Shown one piece after another: positions 36,133 to 46,470 of a DNA stretch of 64,000 nt. The position numbers and the translations under genes are program-made. The stretch's first letter is position 1, and each line of letters starts with the position of its first letter. The notes under the pieces are model-generated. The model did not search any database. It was not told the DNA's origin and worked only from the letters and a program-made list of their open reading frames with translations. This stretch comes from Paragyromitra xinjiangensis (lineage: Eukaryota > Ascomycota > Pezizomycetes > Pezizales > Discinaceae), in the NCBI GenBank assembly GCA_038503065.1, contig JBCAMK010000002.1, forward strand, positions 1,302,001 through 1,366,000, written 5' to 3'.

Positions 36133-36826
36133 TGTGTTATTGATCACTACAGGCCTTTTCTCGTTTCCTAAATCCCAAAACCCACCTTTTTATGGTCATG
36201 ATGGCTGGGAATGGGTATCGGCGCAAAAGGTGGGTGCCAGAAGTGGGCATTGGTGCCATAAACGGCCGCCTAAACGTGATCCTAGTTCTTTTGTGAATTT
36301 GTGCGCTTATTCAAGATAATGTAGCCCACGCCACCTGATTCCGTAGGTAGGCTGCGCTACCCTGGTCGCGCTTTTTGGCGGACAGACACGTTCTATTTGA
36401 AGGCTTAGCAGGAGGCGACCCTGGAAGCGTCATCCCTCGCCAAGTCCCGCGTTTCACACACCTTTAGGGGTAACCGGTCCATAAAAGGTGGTGTACGACC
36501 TTTTCTAGTGACTCTACGGGTTTAGAAAGCGTGGCTAGGGACAAATGATCTTTGGTTGGTGTTGCTGCTCGGCAATAACAACCTGACAGCATGGGATTGC
36601 GATAAAAAAGCTTGATAATTATAAGACTACTAATAACATAACGCTACTAAACTAAAGGCTGCAGCACCCAATCGCACATTAACATCTACACCCACTCACA
36701 ACGCTAAGACCCAGCATCTCCACAAACACTCCTTAGGATATCCTGTCGTTGCCCATCGAGGCCATCCAGCTCAAAAATTGCCCACTTATGACAAGTTAGA
36801 TGGGATTTTGACATTTCATTGACATC
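36133..36826. other. Gap between two minus-strand genes
   Basis: Promoter side of the protease gene and 3' side of the F-box-like gene. No feature is supported. Confidence 0.5.
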
Positions 36827-37743
36827 TCAAACCCTTTCGCCCCATAGTGTTTCAATGCCGATTGCTACATTTTCTCGAAGACCCTTAAATAATAACGGTG
36901 ACCCCTCGCTAGCCATGTAACTTCGACTCAATGACTTTTTCAGATGGTGTAATCTATATAGCTCCACCAGTTCCGCCGGGCCTCCTTTGAACACAAAGCG
37001 GTGGAGAGTGGCTAGCCTCTTGTAAGCATACATACGTTACACTCGGGCTTCGATCGGGTCTTACCGTGACAAAGTCCTCTACCCAAGGTCTCGCACTCTC
37101 CACAGATTTTCTCCATAAATCGAGGGAAGAAGCATTCTTCAAAAAACCCCATGTCCAACCATTCCCGGACGGAGAGTGGGCGGTAAAACTCCTCAAAAAT
37201 TTCCACGTTTGTTTTAACTGAATAAGTCCGGGGGTGAAATTCTGGTGAGTAATCATGAAAGAGCTGACAAAGAATCCAGTAGAGGTATAAAGTCCTTCGA
37301 AACCGTAATTCGGTATGCTTGAATGATTTTGGGGGTTTGCTACCAATTGCTTTCATCCAAAGCCTCGGGGCCATGTGCTTGATAAAGATAGAAGTAAGGC
37401 TTTCGACAACCTGGCCAATCTCGAGTAACTTGCTCAGTACGCTACAATCGATGTGGTGGTCGGTCCACAAAAAATAGTGAAAAGACTTTACTTTTTCCAC
37501 TCTCAGCTCCTCGGATGTTGCTTCCAAGGCTCGACCAGTGGCTAAAAACAGTGCTTCTTTAGCAGCACATCCGAATTGATTCCTGACAACTGATACTATA
37601 ATGCGGGACCGGTAGGTATAAAATACCATGAAGAAGGGCTTTAGGGATAATATGAGATTTCCTAAGGTAGACAGGCACGGAATCGCTTCCATAACTAGAA
37701 GACAAATTTCCGGAGGTAGATTTTTCATGCTTGCAATACTCAT
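36827..37743 (-). CDS. F-box-like protein of unknown function
   Basis: Two exons (37743-37065 and 37011-36827) give 287 aa; the 53-nt intron has a GTAAGA donor and CTAG acceptor. The N-terminus MKNLPPEICLLVMEAIPCLSTLGNLILS is the F-box-like pattern seen in many fungal proteins of about this size. The remainder is a helical region typical of fungal genes carrying only this motif (YWILCQLFHDYSPEF, WLDMGFFEECFF). A CGEC...CHG...CNVC cysteine cluster lies before the intron in the unspliced reading. F-box proteins normally recruit substrates to SCF ubiquitin ligases. Here the target is unknown and the domain is weak. Confidence 0.6.
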
Positions 37744-38636
37744 GAAAAGTACGATATTGAACCTATCCGGAGAAATGGTTTCCTTTATATCCTCTTATCT
37801 AGCCTGCAAAAAAAAAAAGGAGCCAAAAATGGGTTACTGATATCACACAGCGTGGTGTTAAGGGTCTGAAATCGGCTCTCACTAGGGTCCCTGCAAGGAA
37901 AAAATAACGGAAGGCTGGAAGACACAAAGCAGTTTGCTTGTGACATATTAATAGTGACAGTCAACAGCCCCAGTTCTCATTCGCCACCACCTGACACACT
38001 CTGATACATGTATATCTATTAGTCAACTCTTAATCACCGAGGATACGACCTCCGCACAAACTAAGGATCCTGCTCCGGGCTTGGAAAAAGCTTGTACGAG
38101 AAACATACATGTGTTTTAGTCTTTCTAAATTTTTGAGAAACAATGCTCCAAAGTTTCCATTTACAGACTTTGTAAACATGCACGTATCCGGCCGCAGGTC
38201 GGACGTGACTTGTAAAGTATAAGGAGATAAGAGGTTTTCTTTTTCTTTTTTCTTTTTTCACAGTCTCATGCATAAATATCTCCAGTTACATATAAGAGGA
38301 TTACGATCGTACAGCAAAAATATACATTGATAAAATTATCCAATCATAGGCGTATGACCAACCGATGATAACTACATGAATATGTATGAAGTGCAAGGAA
38401 CTCCTGGCGCAAAAATAAAAGCGCAGCTACATACCAGGGCGCAAAATGTAAAAGCCGACCATAGGCAGGGTACTTTGCTCCCACTACAAACTAGGGGGTT
38501 TTCCGCGGTGCATCTGGTCAATAGCCCTCTTACAAATCGTGCTAATACAATTGGTAGTACCGCTTACAAGATCCTTATAGCTAAATTAAATATTAACTTG
38601 GTCCATTATGCAAACTTCGACGGATTTTGCATATAC
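37744..38636. other. Gap with no recognised gene
   Basis: A/T-rich sequence with a TTTTTCTTTTTTC tract near 38240. No coding frame is supported. Confidence 0.5.
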
Positions 38637-39137
38637 TCACAATTCGTCGATATTCGCATCATATGTAGGATACATGATGAAGAGATATGTCTGCTCAGAA
38701 CATGACAAAATCTGGTGGAAAATTTGGTTTGTAGTTTCGAAGCTAAAGCTTTGATTAGCCAAATTGGGTTTGTGTGTTTTTGCAAAATGATATACTAACA
38801 TAGCCGTGTACTTATTCTTTGATTGTTGGAACTCATCCCAAAAAGAATTGTAAACACCCTGGAGCACCTTATGCCTCAACTGAAGACTATCATACTCTTC
38901 TTGTAAGTCGCCCTGGGCCTTCAAAACAGTTTCTAACTGATGCATTGCTTTTTGCGCAAGTTCGGGGTCCTGTTCGTTGATCCTAACAATAACTTTGTCG
39001 ATGGCAGTGTCACGAGGTGCTGAGAAGAGGGCTTGGCGAGTCAAGGAAGGAGTATAAGGGGAATTAGGAGGAGGAGGAGGAGGACGGTTGGGGCTAGGTT
39101 GGGCCACGTGAGTAGTAGACATTGCAATAGTGCACAT
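38637..39137 (-). CDS. Unrecognised 166-aa protein with Pro-rich start and helical core
   Basis: A single frame runs from ATG at 39137 (an in-frame Met five codons later is possible). Residues 15-30 are Pro-rich (PSPNRPPPPPPNSPY). Residues 60-120 look like a coiled coil (ELAQKAMHQLETVLKAQGD). There is no membrane segment or signal peptide. It resembles the other small coiled-coil proteins of this accessory block in size and style, not in sequence. The function is unknown. Confidence 0.5.
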   Translation of the reverse strand: MCTIAMSTTHVAQPSPNRPPPPPPNSPYTPSLTRQALFSAPRDTAIDKVIVRINEQDPELAQKAMHQLETVLKAQGDLQEEYDSLQLRHKVLQGVYNSFWDEFQQSKNKYTAMLVYHFAKTHKPNLANQSFSFETTNQIFHQILSCSEQTYLFIMYPTYDANIDEL

Positions 39138-40178
39138 ATTAGTTCAGGGAGATGATAAGGTGAGCTTGTAGTTGGACTGGGCCACCCATTCTTATAACAA
39201 ATTAGATATGTAAGAAACTCTATGACTCGTTGCTTGCGAGGGGTTATGATGTTCTCAAGATAACATGGGTCCATTCTTAGTACACAACACAAAAGATCCA
39301 AACTACTAAGCGCTGATCAGGTGCACGATGCAGGAAGCACAGCAAAAGAAACGAGCGCTGAGTGATTTTGCTTCTTTGGCATAAGTGCAGATCGGATACA
39401 CGACGCGGGAAGCACAACGCAGGAAGCAAGAAATAGGTTGCAGCAGGGACGTGGCATGCGCCAGCAGCGTCACACATAAACGCCGATCGGTCTTGGCAAA
39501 TGGAGGTGCAGATTGGATACACGACGCAGGATGCAAGAAACAAGTCGCATCAAGAATATGACGCATCAGTAGCGTTACACATAAGTGCCGATCGGTCAAT
39601 GCAAAAGGAGGTGCAGATTGGATGCACGACACAGGAAGCAAGAAACAGGTCGCATCAGGTGTCAGTAGCGCCACACATAAGTGCCGATCGGCCATGGCAA
39701 AAGGAAGTGCGGATCGGGTACGCGGCACAAGATACCAGCATGACAAATGGGCAGGTATTACTGGGATCTTTGCACGCGGTTTGGGCATTTTTTGCCTATC
39801 TAGCATATGCGCCGATCGGATACATGACGCAGGACGCACGACGCAGGATACACAGCAAAGGAATCAGGGAACAGGCCCCACCAAGGGAGTGCACGCACTA
39901 AAGGGACCAAGCACGCACCGAATCCGATCGCCGGACAGCTTTGCCTGTTTAGTAAGTGCTACTGGTAAAACCTCGCTAGGCCGTTGCAATCCACCACAGC
40001 CCTTCACTTTGTTCAGGGCACACTTCACTCAGGCGTTGAGTGTTGACTGGACATAGTATAGAAAATACATCAAAATGAAAGATAAGTGTCATTAGGGGGG
40101 AATCGGGGTCCGAAGTATATAGTGAGGAGTAGACAACTGGTGTTTTCAAGGGCGCTAAAGGTAAACATTTCTTTTACA
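39138..40178. other. Gap dominated by degenerate tandem repeats
   Basis: There is no supported gene. Most of the interval is the repeat array listed below. The final 140 bp are the promoter side of the micro-exon gene. Confidence 0.6.
39360..39860 (+). repeat. Degenerate tandem repeat, about 95-100-bp unit
   Basis: About five diverged copies of a unit containing GTGCAGATYGGATACACGAC, a GCAGGAWGCAAGAAACA segment and GCCGATCGG. Copies start near 39385, 39508, 39610, 39706 and 39805. Most differences are C/T or G/A. Open frames run across it on both strands because it is short-period and stop-poor, so I do not call it coding. Confidence 0.75.
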
Positions 40179-42929
40179 ATGAGTTCTACCAACGATTCTC
40201 TTGACATCATGGGGTTCCCACCCTATCAGCGTTCTTCAATGATAAACACTAGGCTAGGAATGGGCTATGGAACGCTGCCTTCTTCGTTAAATTCAAACAA
40301 TTACTTGAACCGTACCCTCTTAACAAGTATTTCTATCTTTTGCCTAGACATATCAAAACATATATATTAACTACGGACTTTAGGAGAAAGAGAAGGAGAA
40401 AGAGCGGGAGTGGAAGAAGGAGTGGTAGAAGGGGAAGAGGAAGAAGAGGAACTCCCCGATTCGCCAGGAACCGCGGGTTGTGTAGCAACACACTTTGCCA
40501 AGTCCATTCCCGAATCTCCCCAGCCCTCGGCCCCGGCCCCGGCCTCCTACCGCTTTCCAGTAGATGATGGCACTCGGACGGGTTGTGTAGCAACAAAGTC
40601 CATTCCCGAATCTCCCCAGCCCTCGGCCCCAGCCCCGGCCTCCTACCGCTTTCCAGTAGATGATGGCACTCAGACGGGTTGTGTAGCAACAAAGTCCATT
40701 CCCGAATCTCCCCAGCCCTCGGCCCCAGCCCCGGCCTCCTACCGCTTTCCAGTAGATGATGGCACTCAGACGGGTTGTGTAGCAACAAAGTCCATTCCCG
40801 AATCTCCCCAGCCCTCGGCCCCAGCCCCGGCCTCCTACCGCTTTCCAGTAGATGATGGCACTCAGACGGGTTGTGTAGCAACAAAGTCCATTCCCGAATC
40901 TCCCCAACCCTCGGCCCCGGCCAACGGCAGAAGTGAAGATAAGGATCTCATAACTGTATCTAGTGAGGCTCCGCTATCGCTAGTCCCTACATCTCCACGC
41001 GGTGATATTGAAAATCATCAGAGTGAGCGCGGGGTGCTCCAAGGTATGCTTTGACTGCTTGTCTTTGTCAACTGAGCTAACAGCACCAGCCGCGAAAGAT
41101 AATTTGGAGCGTAAGACAAAAGAGTGCGAGGACTTGAAGGTAGAGCTGGAGTACTACAAAGGTATGCACGCCCTAGCCACTTATCAACCGAGCTAACAGC
41201 ACCAGCCGCGAAAGATAATTTGGAGCGTACGAAAAAAGAGTGCGAGGACTTGAAGGTAGAGCTGGAGTACTACAAAGGTATGCACGCCCTAGCCACTTAT
41301 CAACCGAGCTAACAGCACCAGCCGCGAAAGATAATTTGGAGCGTACGAAAAAAGAGTGCGAGGACTTGAAGGTAGAGCTGGAGTACTACAAAGGTATGCA
41401 CGCCCTAGCCACTTATCAACCGAGCTAACAGCACCAGCCGCGAAAGATAATTTGGAGCGTAAGAAAAAAGAGTGCGAGGACTTGAAGGTAGAGCTGGAGT
41501 ACTACAAAGGTATGCACGCCCTAGCCACTTATCAACCGAGCTAACAGCACCAGCCGTGGGAGGTAATTTGGAGCGTACGAAAAAAGAGTGCGAGGACTTG
41601 AAGGTAGAGCTGGAGTACTACAAAGGTATGCACGCCCTAGCCACTTATCAACCGAGCTAACAGCACCAGCCGCGAAAGATAATTTGGAGCGTAAGACAAA
41701 AGAGTGCGAGGACTTGAAGGTAGAGCTGGAGCACTACAAAGGTATGCACGCCCTAGCCACTTATCAACCGAGCTGACATCACCAGCCGAGCCGACATCGC
41801 CAGCCGAGCCGACATCGTCAGCCGAGCCGACATCGCCAGCCGAGCCGACATCGCCAGCCGAGCCGACATCGCCAGCCGAGCCGACATCGCCAGCCGAGAC
41901 CGATGATTTGAGACGTGAGGCAGAGCTGGAGTACTACAAAGGTATGCACGCCCTAGCCACTTATCAACCGAGCTAACAGCACCAGCCGTGGAAGATAATT
42001 TGGAGCGTAAGACAAAAGAGTGCGAGGACTTGGAGCACTACAAAGGTATGCACGTCCTAGCCACTTATCAACCGAGCTAACAGTACCGGGACGATAATCT
42101 AGAGCGTAAGACAAAAGAGTGCAAGGCCTTGATCACAGAGCTAGCGGCTGAGAGAGGTATGTTCTCGCCACTTATCTTACTCGCCAAGCTGACGGCCCCA
42201 GACGCGGTTGATGAGACCAATATCGAGAAGAATAGACTCTCGAGGTCCTACAGAAGTATGCTCTAGTCACTTATCTTTATCAGCCAAGCTAACAGTGCCA
42301 GTTGCGGCCAATAACATGAAACTTCTGAAAGAAGAACTTACGGTCCTGAGAAGTAACGATGGTATGCTTTGTCCATCCCCATTTTTAGCCAAACTAACAG
42401 CGCTAGGCTTTCTCAAGGATGTTTGTGCTTCTGCTTTGGAAAGTATGGTTGTAGTTTCCGTTCCCAACAGCGCTAGCTAACAGCCCTTAAGATCAACAGA
42501 AATATTTCGCCGATAAAGGAGGTAAAGCTTTGATCGGTATGGCGCCACAACTCTGTTACCCATCCACACCAGCTAACAGCCCTAGACCAGTGCCAACACC
42601 TCCAAAATTTCGCGCGATGTCTAAATATGTTTATTGATAGCGCGGAAAAAAGTATGACACCTCAATCTTGTTTCGTAGCCCTGGCTAACAGCGCTTCAGC
42701 CCAAAAAACGAATTTGGAGGGAATCGAAAAGTGCACTATGTATATGGAGCAATCCATCACCAATACCAACGCCTTCATTGAACAGATGGAATATGGCTCA
42801 CTGGGCTTTAACAAACTAACTTTGTTTCTCGCGGCTTTCCTTTTAATTCTGGGGACATTTCTGGGAGTGTTGGGACCGGTGTTGGGACCGGTGTTGGGAA
42901 CGGCGTTAGAGCGGACGTTGCGATTCTAG
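40179..42929 (+). CDS. Micro-exon gene: repeat-built Pro-rich/coiled-coil protein with C-terminal membrane anchor
   Basis: Seventeen exons, 686 aa. Exon 1 is 40179-40326 and exon 2 is 40384-41043. Then come six 78-nt exons (41084-41161, 41200-41277, 41316-41393, 41432-41509, 41548-41625, 41664-41741). Next are 41786-41941, 41980-42045, 42103-42156, 42202-42255, 42296-42361, 42401-42442, 42492-42536, 42580-42651 and 42700-42929. Every internal exon is a multiple of three and all introns are phase 1, 38-57 nt, starting GTAT and carrying CTAAC or CTGAC before the acceptor. Exon 2 encodes 32-residue Pro-rich repeats (KSIPESPQPSAPAP). The 78-nt exons each encode a charged helical 26-mer beginning APAAKDNLER. 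Exon 9 encodes PTSPAE repeats. The last exon ends in a hydrophobic stretch (LTLFLAAFLLILGTFLGVLG) like a membrane anchor. No family is recognised. Confidence 0.75.
40486..40915 (+). repeat. 96-bp coding tandem repeat, four copies plus partial
   Basis: GTTGTGTAGCAAC recurs at 40582, 40678, 40774 and 40870, exactly 96 bp apart. An incomplete first copy starts near 40485. Copies are nearly identical (one G/A change in ACTCRGACGGG). The unit is 32 codons, so copy number can change without breaking the frame. Confidence 0.92.
41044..41741 (+). repeat. 116-bp exon-intron tandem repeat, six exon copies
   Basis: Each unit is a 78-nt exon plus a 38-nt intron (GTATGCACGCCCTAGCC...GAGCTAACAG). Exon starts lie at 41084, 41200, 41316, 41432, 41548 and 41664, exactly 116 bp apart. 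Copies differ at only a few positions (for example GTAAGACAAA versus GTACGAAAAA, and GTGGGAGG versus GCGAAAGA in the fifth). Intron sequences are as conserved as the exons, so duplication is recent or the copies are homogenised by recombination. Confidence 0.93.
41780..41905 (+). repeat. 18-bp tandem repeat encoding PTSPAE
   Basis: Seven copies of CCGACATCGCCAGCCGAG, one with a TCGTCA variant. They form most of exon 9 of the micro-exon gene. The exon is 156 nt, which equals two 78-nt units. Confidence 0.9.
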
Positions 42930-43417
42930 TTGGAGATGCGGGCTTAGGCGAGGAAGGACACTTAAGCTATGTGTATGTGATAACATCTGGCTATTAGTGA
43001 TTTAATGAGAATGAGATACCATGTAATAGGGTGTTTCTTGGTTTAATGGGACGTACCGCAGATACATGAAAGTAGTCTCACGTGCCAAGTCTCTTAATCA
43101 GCGGCTCGCCAAGAGGCATTATGCTTGTTGATACCAAGTCACTGAATAATCAGCTCATACAAGCAGGCGTGAGACTATTATTTAAGTGGCTAAGTTCATG
43201 GTTTTTTTTGAATTGATTTCTAGTACAAGAATATCGCATACAACAAAAGTTATAGCGTGAAAGAAACTAGGTGGGGACGAACATTGCAGTGAAACGTGTG
43301 TGGCGGACGGGGTGCTTTTAGCAAAGGGACAAAATATTCCTGAGCCGCACCAGCGGATTTGTGTCCACACACCGGATCCGCCATATGACCAGTTTTCACT
43401 ATAGCACTAAGAGCTAT
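42930..43417. other. Gap between the micro-exon gene and repeat element copy 1
   Basis: There is no gene. The segment 43190-43262 resembles 58205-58262 (dispersed repeat, listed under findings). Confidence 0.55.
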
Positions 43418-45493
43418 CATCAGCAAAATGAATTATTTTCTCCCTGAGCTCCAGGAGGCTCGGGATCGCCAGGAGGCTTGGGAGACCCGTGGAGAATATG
43501 TGCCTACCTGGAGGAGCGATTCGCGACCAACCTCCTCAGGGAGGCACACGCAGGAGCAGCAGGCACTCCAGGAGACTCTAGGAGATCGATATAGGCGCTC
43601 CCAGCGTGCCATGGAGAGCTGTAGAGAAGCATAAGTTACACCTGTCACCCTTCTCAATTCACTGATGTCACGCTGTCACTCAAGTTTTGGAGAATATTTT
43701 GAATATTATTATTGACTATCTAAAGGATCTCTATACATCGAACGAGCCCCCGCATCCTCCTGCCTGCCCTACTGCATCCTACTCCTCCTATTCCGAGTCT
43801 GCTGCTGAGCTTGCCGTGGAGTCGATTCGGAGGCAGGCAAACAGCCAATTCAGCCGTGGATTCGGAGGCTCAGAAACAGCCGATTCGGAGGCAGGAAAGC
43901 ACGGGATTCGGAGTCTATTCAGCAGTCAATTCAGCAGTCAATTCAGCAGGATTCAGAGGCTTAGAAACAGCCGATTCGGAGTCTATTCAGGAGTCAATTC
44001 GGCAGTCAATTCGGCAGTATTCGGAGTCTATTCAGCAGTCAATTCAGCAGTCAATTCAGCAGGATTCGGAGGCTTAGAAACAGCCGATTCGGAGTCTATT
44101 CAGGAGTCTATTCGGCAGTGGATTCGGAGGCTCAGAAACAGCCGATTCTGAGTCTATTCAGGAGTCAATTCGGCAGTCAATTCGGCAGGATTCGGAGGCT
44201 CAGAAACAGCCGATTCGGAGTCTATTCAGGAGTCTATTCGGCAGTCAATTCGGCAGGATTCGGAGGCTCAGAAACAGCCGATTCGGAGTCAATTCAGGAG
44301 TCTATTCGGCAGTGGATTCGGAGGCTCGGAAACAGCCGATTCGGAGTCTATTCAGGAGTCTATTCGGCAGTGGATTCGGAGTCTATTCAGGAGTCTATTC
44401 AGCAGTCAATTCAGCAGTCAATTCAGCAGTGGATTCGGAGGCAGGAAAGCACGGGATTCGGAGGCTTAGAAACAGCCGATTCGGAGTCTATTCAGGAGTC
44501 TATTCAGCAGTCAATTCAGCAGTCAATTCGGAGTCTATTCAGGAGTCAATTCAGCAGTGGATTCGGAGGCTCAGAAACAGCCGATTCAGGAGTCTATTCA
44601 GCAGTCAATTCAGCAGGATTCGGAGGCTCAGAAACAGCCGATTCGGAGTCGATTCAGGAGTCTATTCGGCAGTCAATTCCGCAGTCAATTCCAGAGTCTA
44701 TTCGGGAGTCAATTCGGAGCCTATTCAGGAGTCAATTCAGCAGTGGATTCGGGGGCTCAGAAACACCCGATTCGGAGTCAATTCAGGAGTCAATTCAGCA
44801 GTGGATTCAGAGGCTCGGAAACAGCCGATTCGGAGTCTATTCAGGAGTCTATTCAGCAGCCTATTCAGCAGTAGATTCGGAGTCAATTTGGGAGTCAATT
44901 CAGCAGTCAATTCAGCAGGATTCGGAGGTTTAGAAACAGCCGATTCGGAGTCTATTCAGGAGTCAATTCGGAGGCAAGCAAGCAGTCGATTTGGAAGCTG
45001 GAAAGCACGGGATTTGGAGGCAGGCGAGCAGTTGATTTAGCCGTGGATTCAGCAAGGGGAGTGACGGGGCCTATTAAGAGTTAGCTACTGTACAAAACGA
45101 CGCGTCTATGGTGGAGATGTAGGAGAGGAGGAGGTATGGGCATTGCTCAGAGGGTTAAAAGGGGGTGGGTGAATAGGGGCGGCGTGGGTGGGTTGGGGCA
45201 GCAACGGGGAGTTGAAAGAAATTCTTCTAAGTCCCTAAGCGAGATCCAATAGTCTGCGATTCAGGGAGTCTCTTGCAGTGGTGTTGAGGTCCAGGAGTGG
45301 GATGGAGGCTCAGCATCGTGCCTTTGGCTCATGGAGTATACAGCATATCTCGGAAGAAGCCATATCCTCCAGGAGATGCAGGTCGGGCGCTCGTGCCTCC
45401 AGGCGCCCTGGGAGCGCACGGAGCACCTGGAGGAGATTGCCTCCCCGGGAGACATGCCCATGCTCCTGGAGGCGTTAATTATTTTTACTGATG
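43418..45493 (+). mobile_element. TIR element with internal ATTC-rich array, copy 1 (2076 bp)
   Basis: The left end CATCAGCAAAATGAATTA and the inverted right end CATCAGTAAAAATAATTA form an imperfect terminal inverted repeat of about 18 bp. It is flanked by AT on both sides (43416-43417 and 45494-45495). Both subterminal regions (43440-43620 and 45350-45480) are packed with CTCCAGGAG-like palindromes. The interior 43800-45030 is a tandem array. Copy 2 at 48385-50695 shares both ends and nearly all unique sequence. No transposase is encoded, so it is non-autonomous. Confidence 0.8.
43800..45030 (+). repeat. Short-period array (about 15 bp, GGAGTCTATTCAGCAGTC-like)
   Basis: Interspersed units such as GGAGTCTATTC, AGGAGTCAATTC and CAGCAGTCAATTC recur every 12-15 bp, punctuated by GAGGCTCAGAAACAGCC. 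Because the period is a multiple of three, long frames (SIQESIQQSIQQ type) open in more than one phase. I do not treat these as genes. Confidence 0.85.
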
Positions 45494-45627
45494 ATGATCT
45501 AAGCACGTGACAACCAGAACATGGAAAGCGAACGCTTCGCTGGCAGACCGGGTAACTGAACTAAGGATAGCAGATAAGCCCCCACCTCGCCAAACCCACA
45601 ACATCAGCAACCAACAACCACCGCACT

Positions 45628-46470
45628 ATGGAAACAACTGACGCCTTAGCTCCCAGCAATACTAGCATGCCTAACTTGGCCTCAGCCTCAGCCTCGAAAA
45701 ACGCTGCCGACTCTTCAGAAGCCGTTGATACAGAATATATCCCAATGCCCTCGAATGAGATCAGCACTATCTCCGTGGAACACTTATTTATGAATATTCT
45801 AGGGCATACATGCATAGACGACAGAATGGAGATATACGTCCGTCAGTGATTACCCTCTCGGATAGCAAGGAAAAACCTGAACGGGAGGGCTAATGTGGCC
45901 TTATAGATGCTAGGGATGTTTACGGTGCTTTTGGGTTTGATGGCGAATGCACTTTTGATCAGCTGCCCGCGAAGGATATAGAACTCGCTATTGAGCAACT
46001 TGGGGAAAGGCTATATAAGAAGGACTCATTTCACTGGCACTGTGAGCCATGGCTTGCGCGTTTTTTGCTCTGGAGACGACACGAATTGATGACATCTACA
46101 AAGCCTGTCCCACCCCCTCCAAGCAAGAACGGTCATATTTCTGCGGCGGAAATATTTATAAACTTCCTGGACTTGCCGGTGCGTGCCGAAAGAGCGATCG
46201 TAAATGATGGTGAGTAACTATCAAGAGAAAGAACCCGAATAATAGAGACTAACACGATTGTTAGTTGCCTACGACATCTACAAAAAAGCCAGTTTTAATC
46301 CTATACTTCCTTATGGCTCGCTACCAACATTGCAGCTTGAAGAGGCCACGGAAGCGCTTCAGGAAGCGCTAAATAAAGTCCACCCACCCTGTCGGCGTTG
46401 TCAGCCGTGGCTTGCGCCATATCTTATGCGTAGATTAAATAAGGGGAGAGGCCGGAGAGAGAGGTCTTAG
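45628..46470 (+). CDS. Unrecognised protein with two Cys-x-PWLA motifs
   Basis: At least two and probably three exons. The start METTDALAPSNTSMPNLA leads to about 45840. A coding segment from about 45909 (DVYGAFGFDGECTFDQL) to 46211 is joined by a GTGAGT...TTAG intron (46212-46264) to VAYDIYKKASFNPILPYGS and a stop at 46468-46470. HCEPWLARFLLWRR before the intron and CRRCQPWLAPYLMRR at the C-terminus look like an internal duplication of a Cys/Trp-containing helix. The junction between the first two segments (45800-45908) is unresolved and contains frame conflicts, so the gene may be damaged. No family is recognised. Confidence 0.45.

Noticed and set aside
40333..40907. Long antisense frames over the 96-bp repeat
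   Set aside because: The plus-strand frame connects in phase with 15 further exons; the antisense frames are repeat by-products.
41044..42083. Regular repeat spacing as a CRISPR-like array
   Set aside because: Units are 116 bp with no unique spacers, in a eukaryotic gene; they are exon-intron copies.
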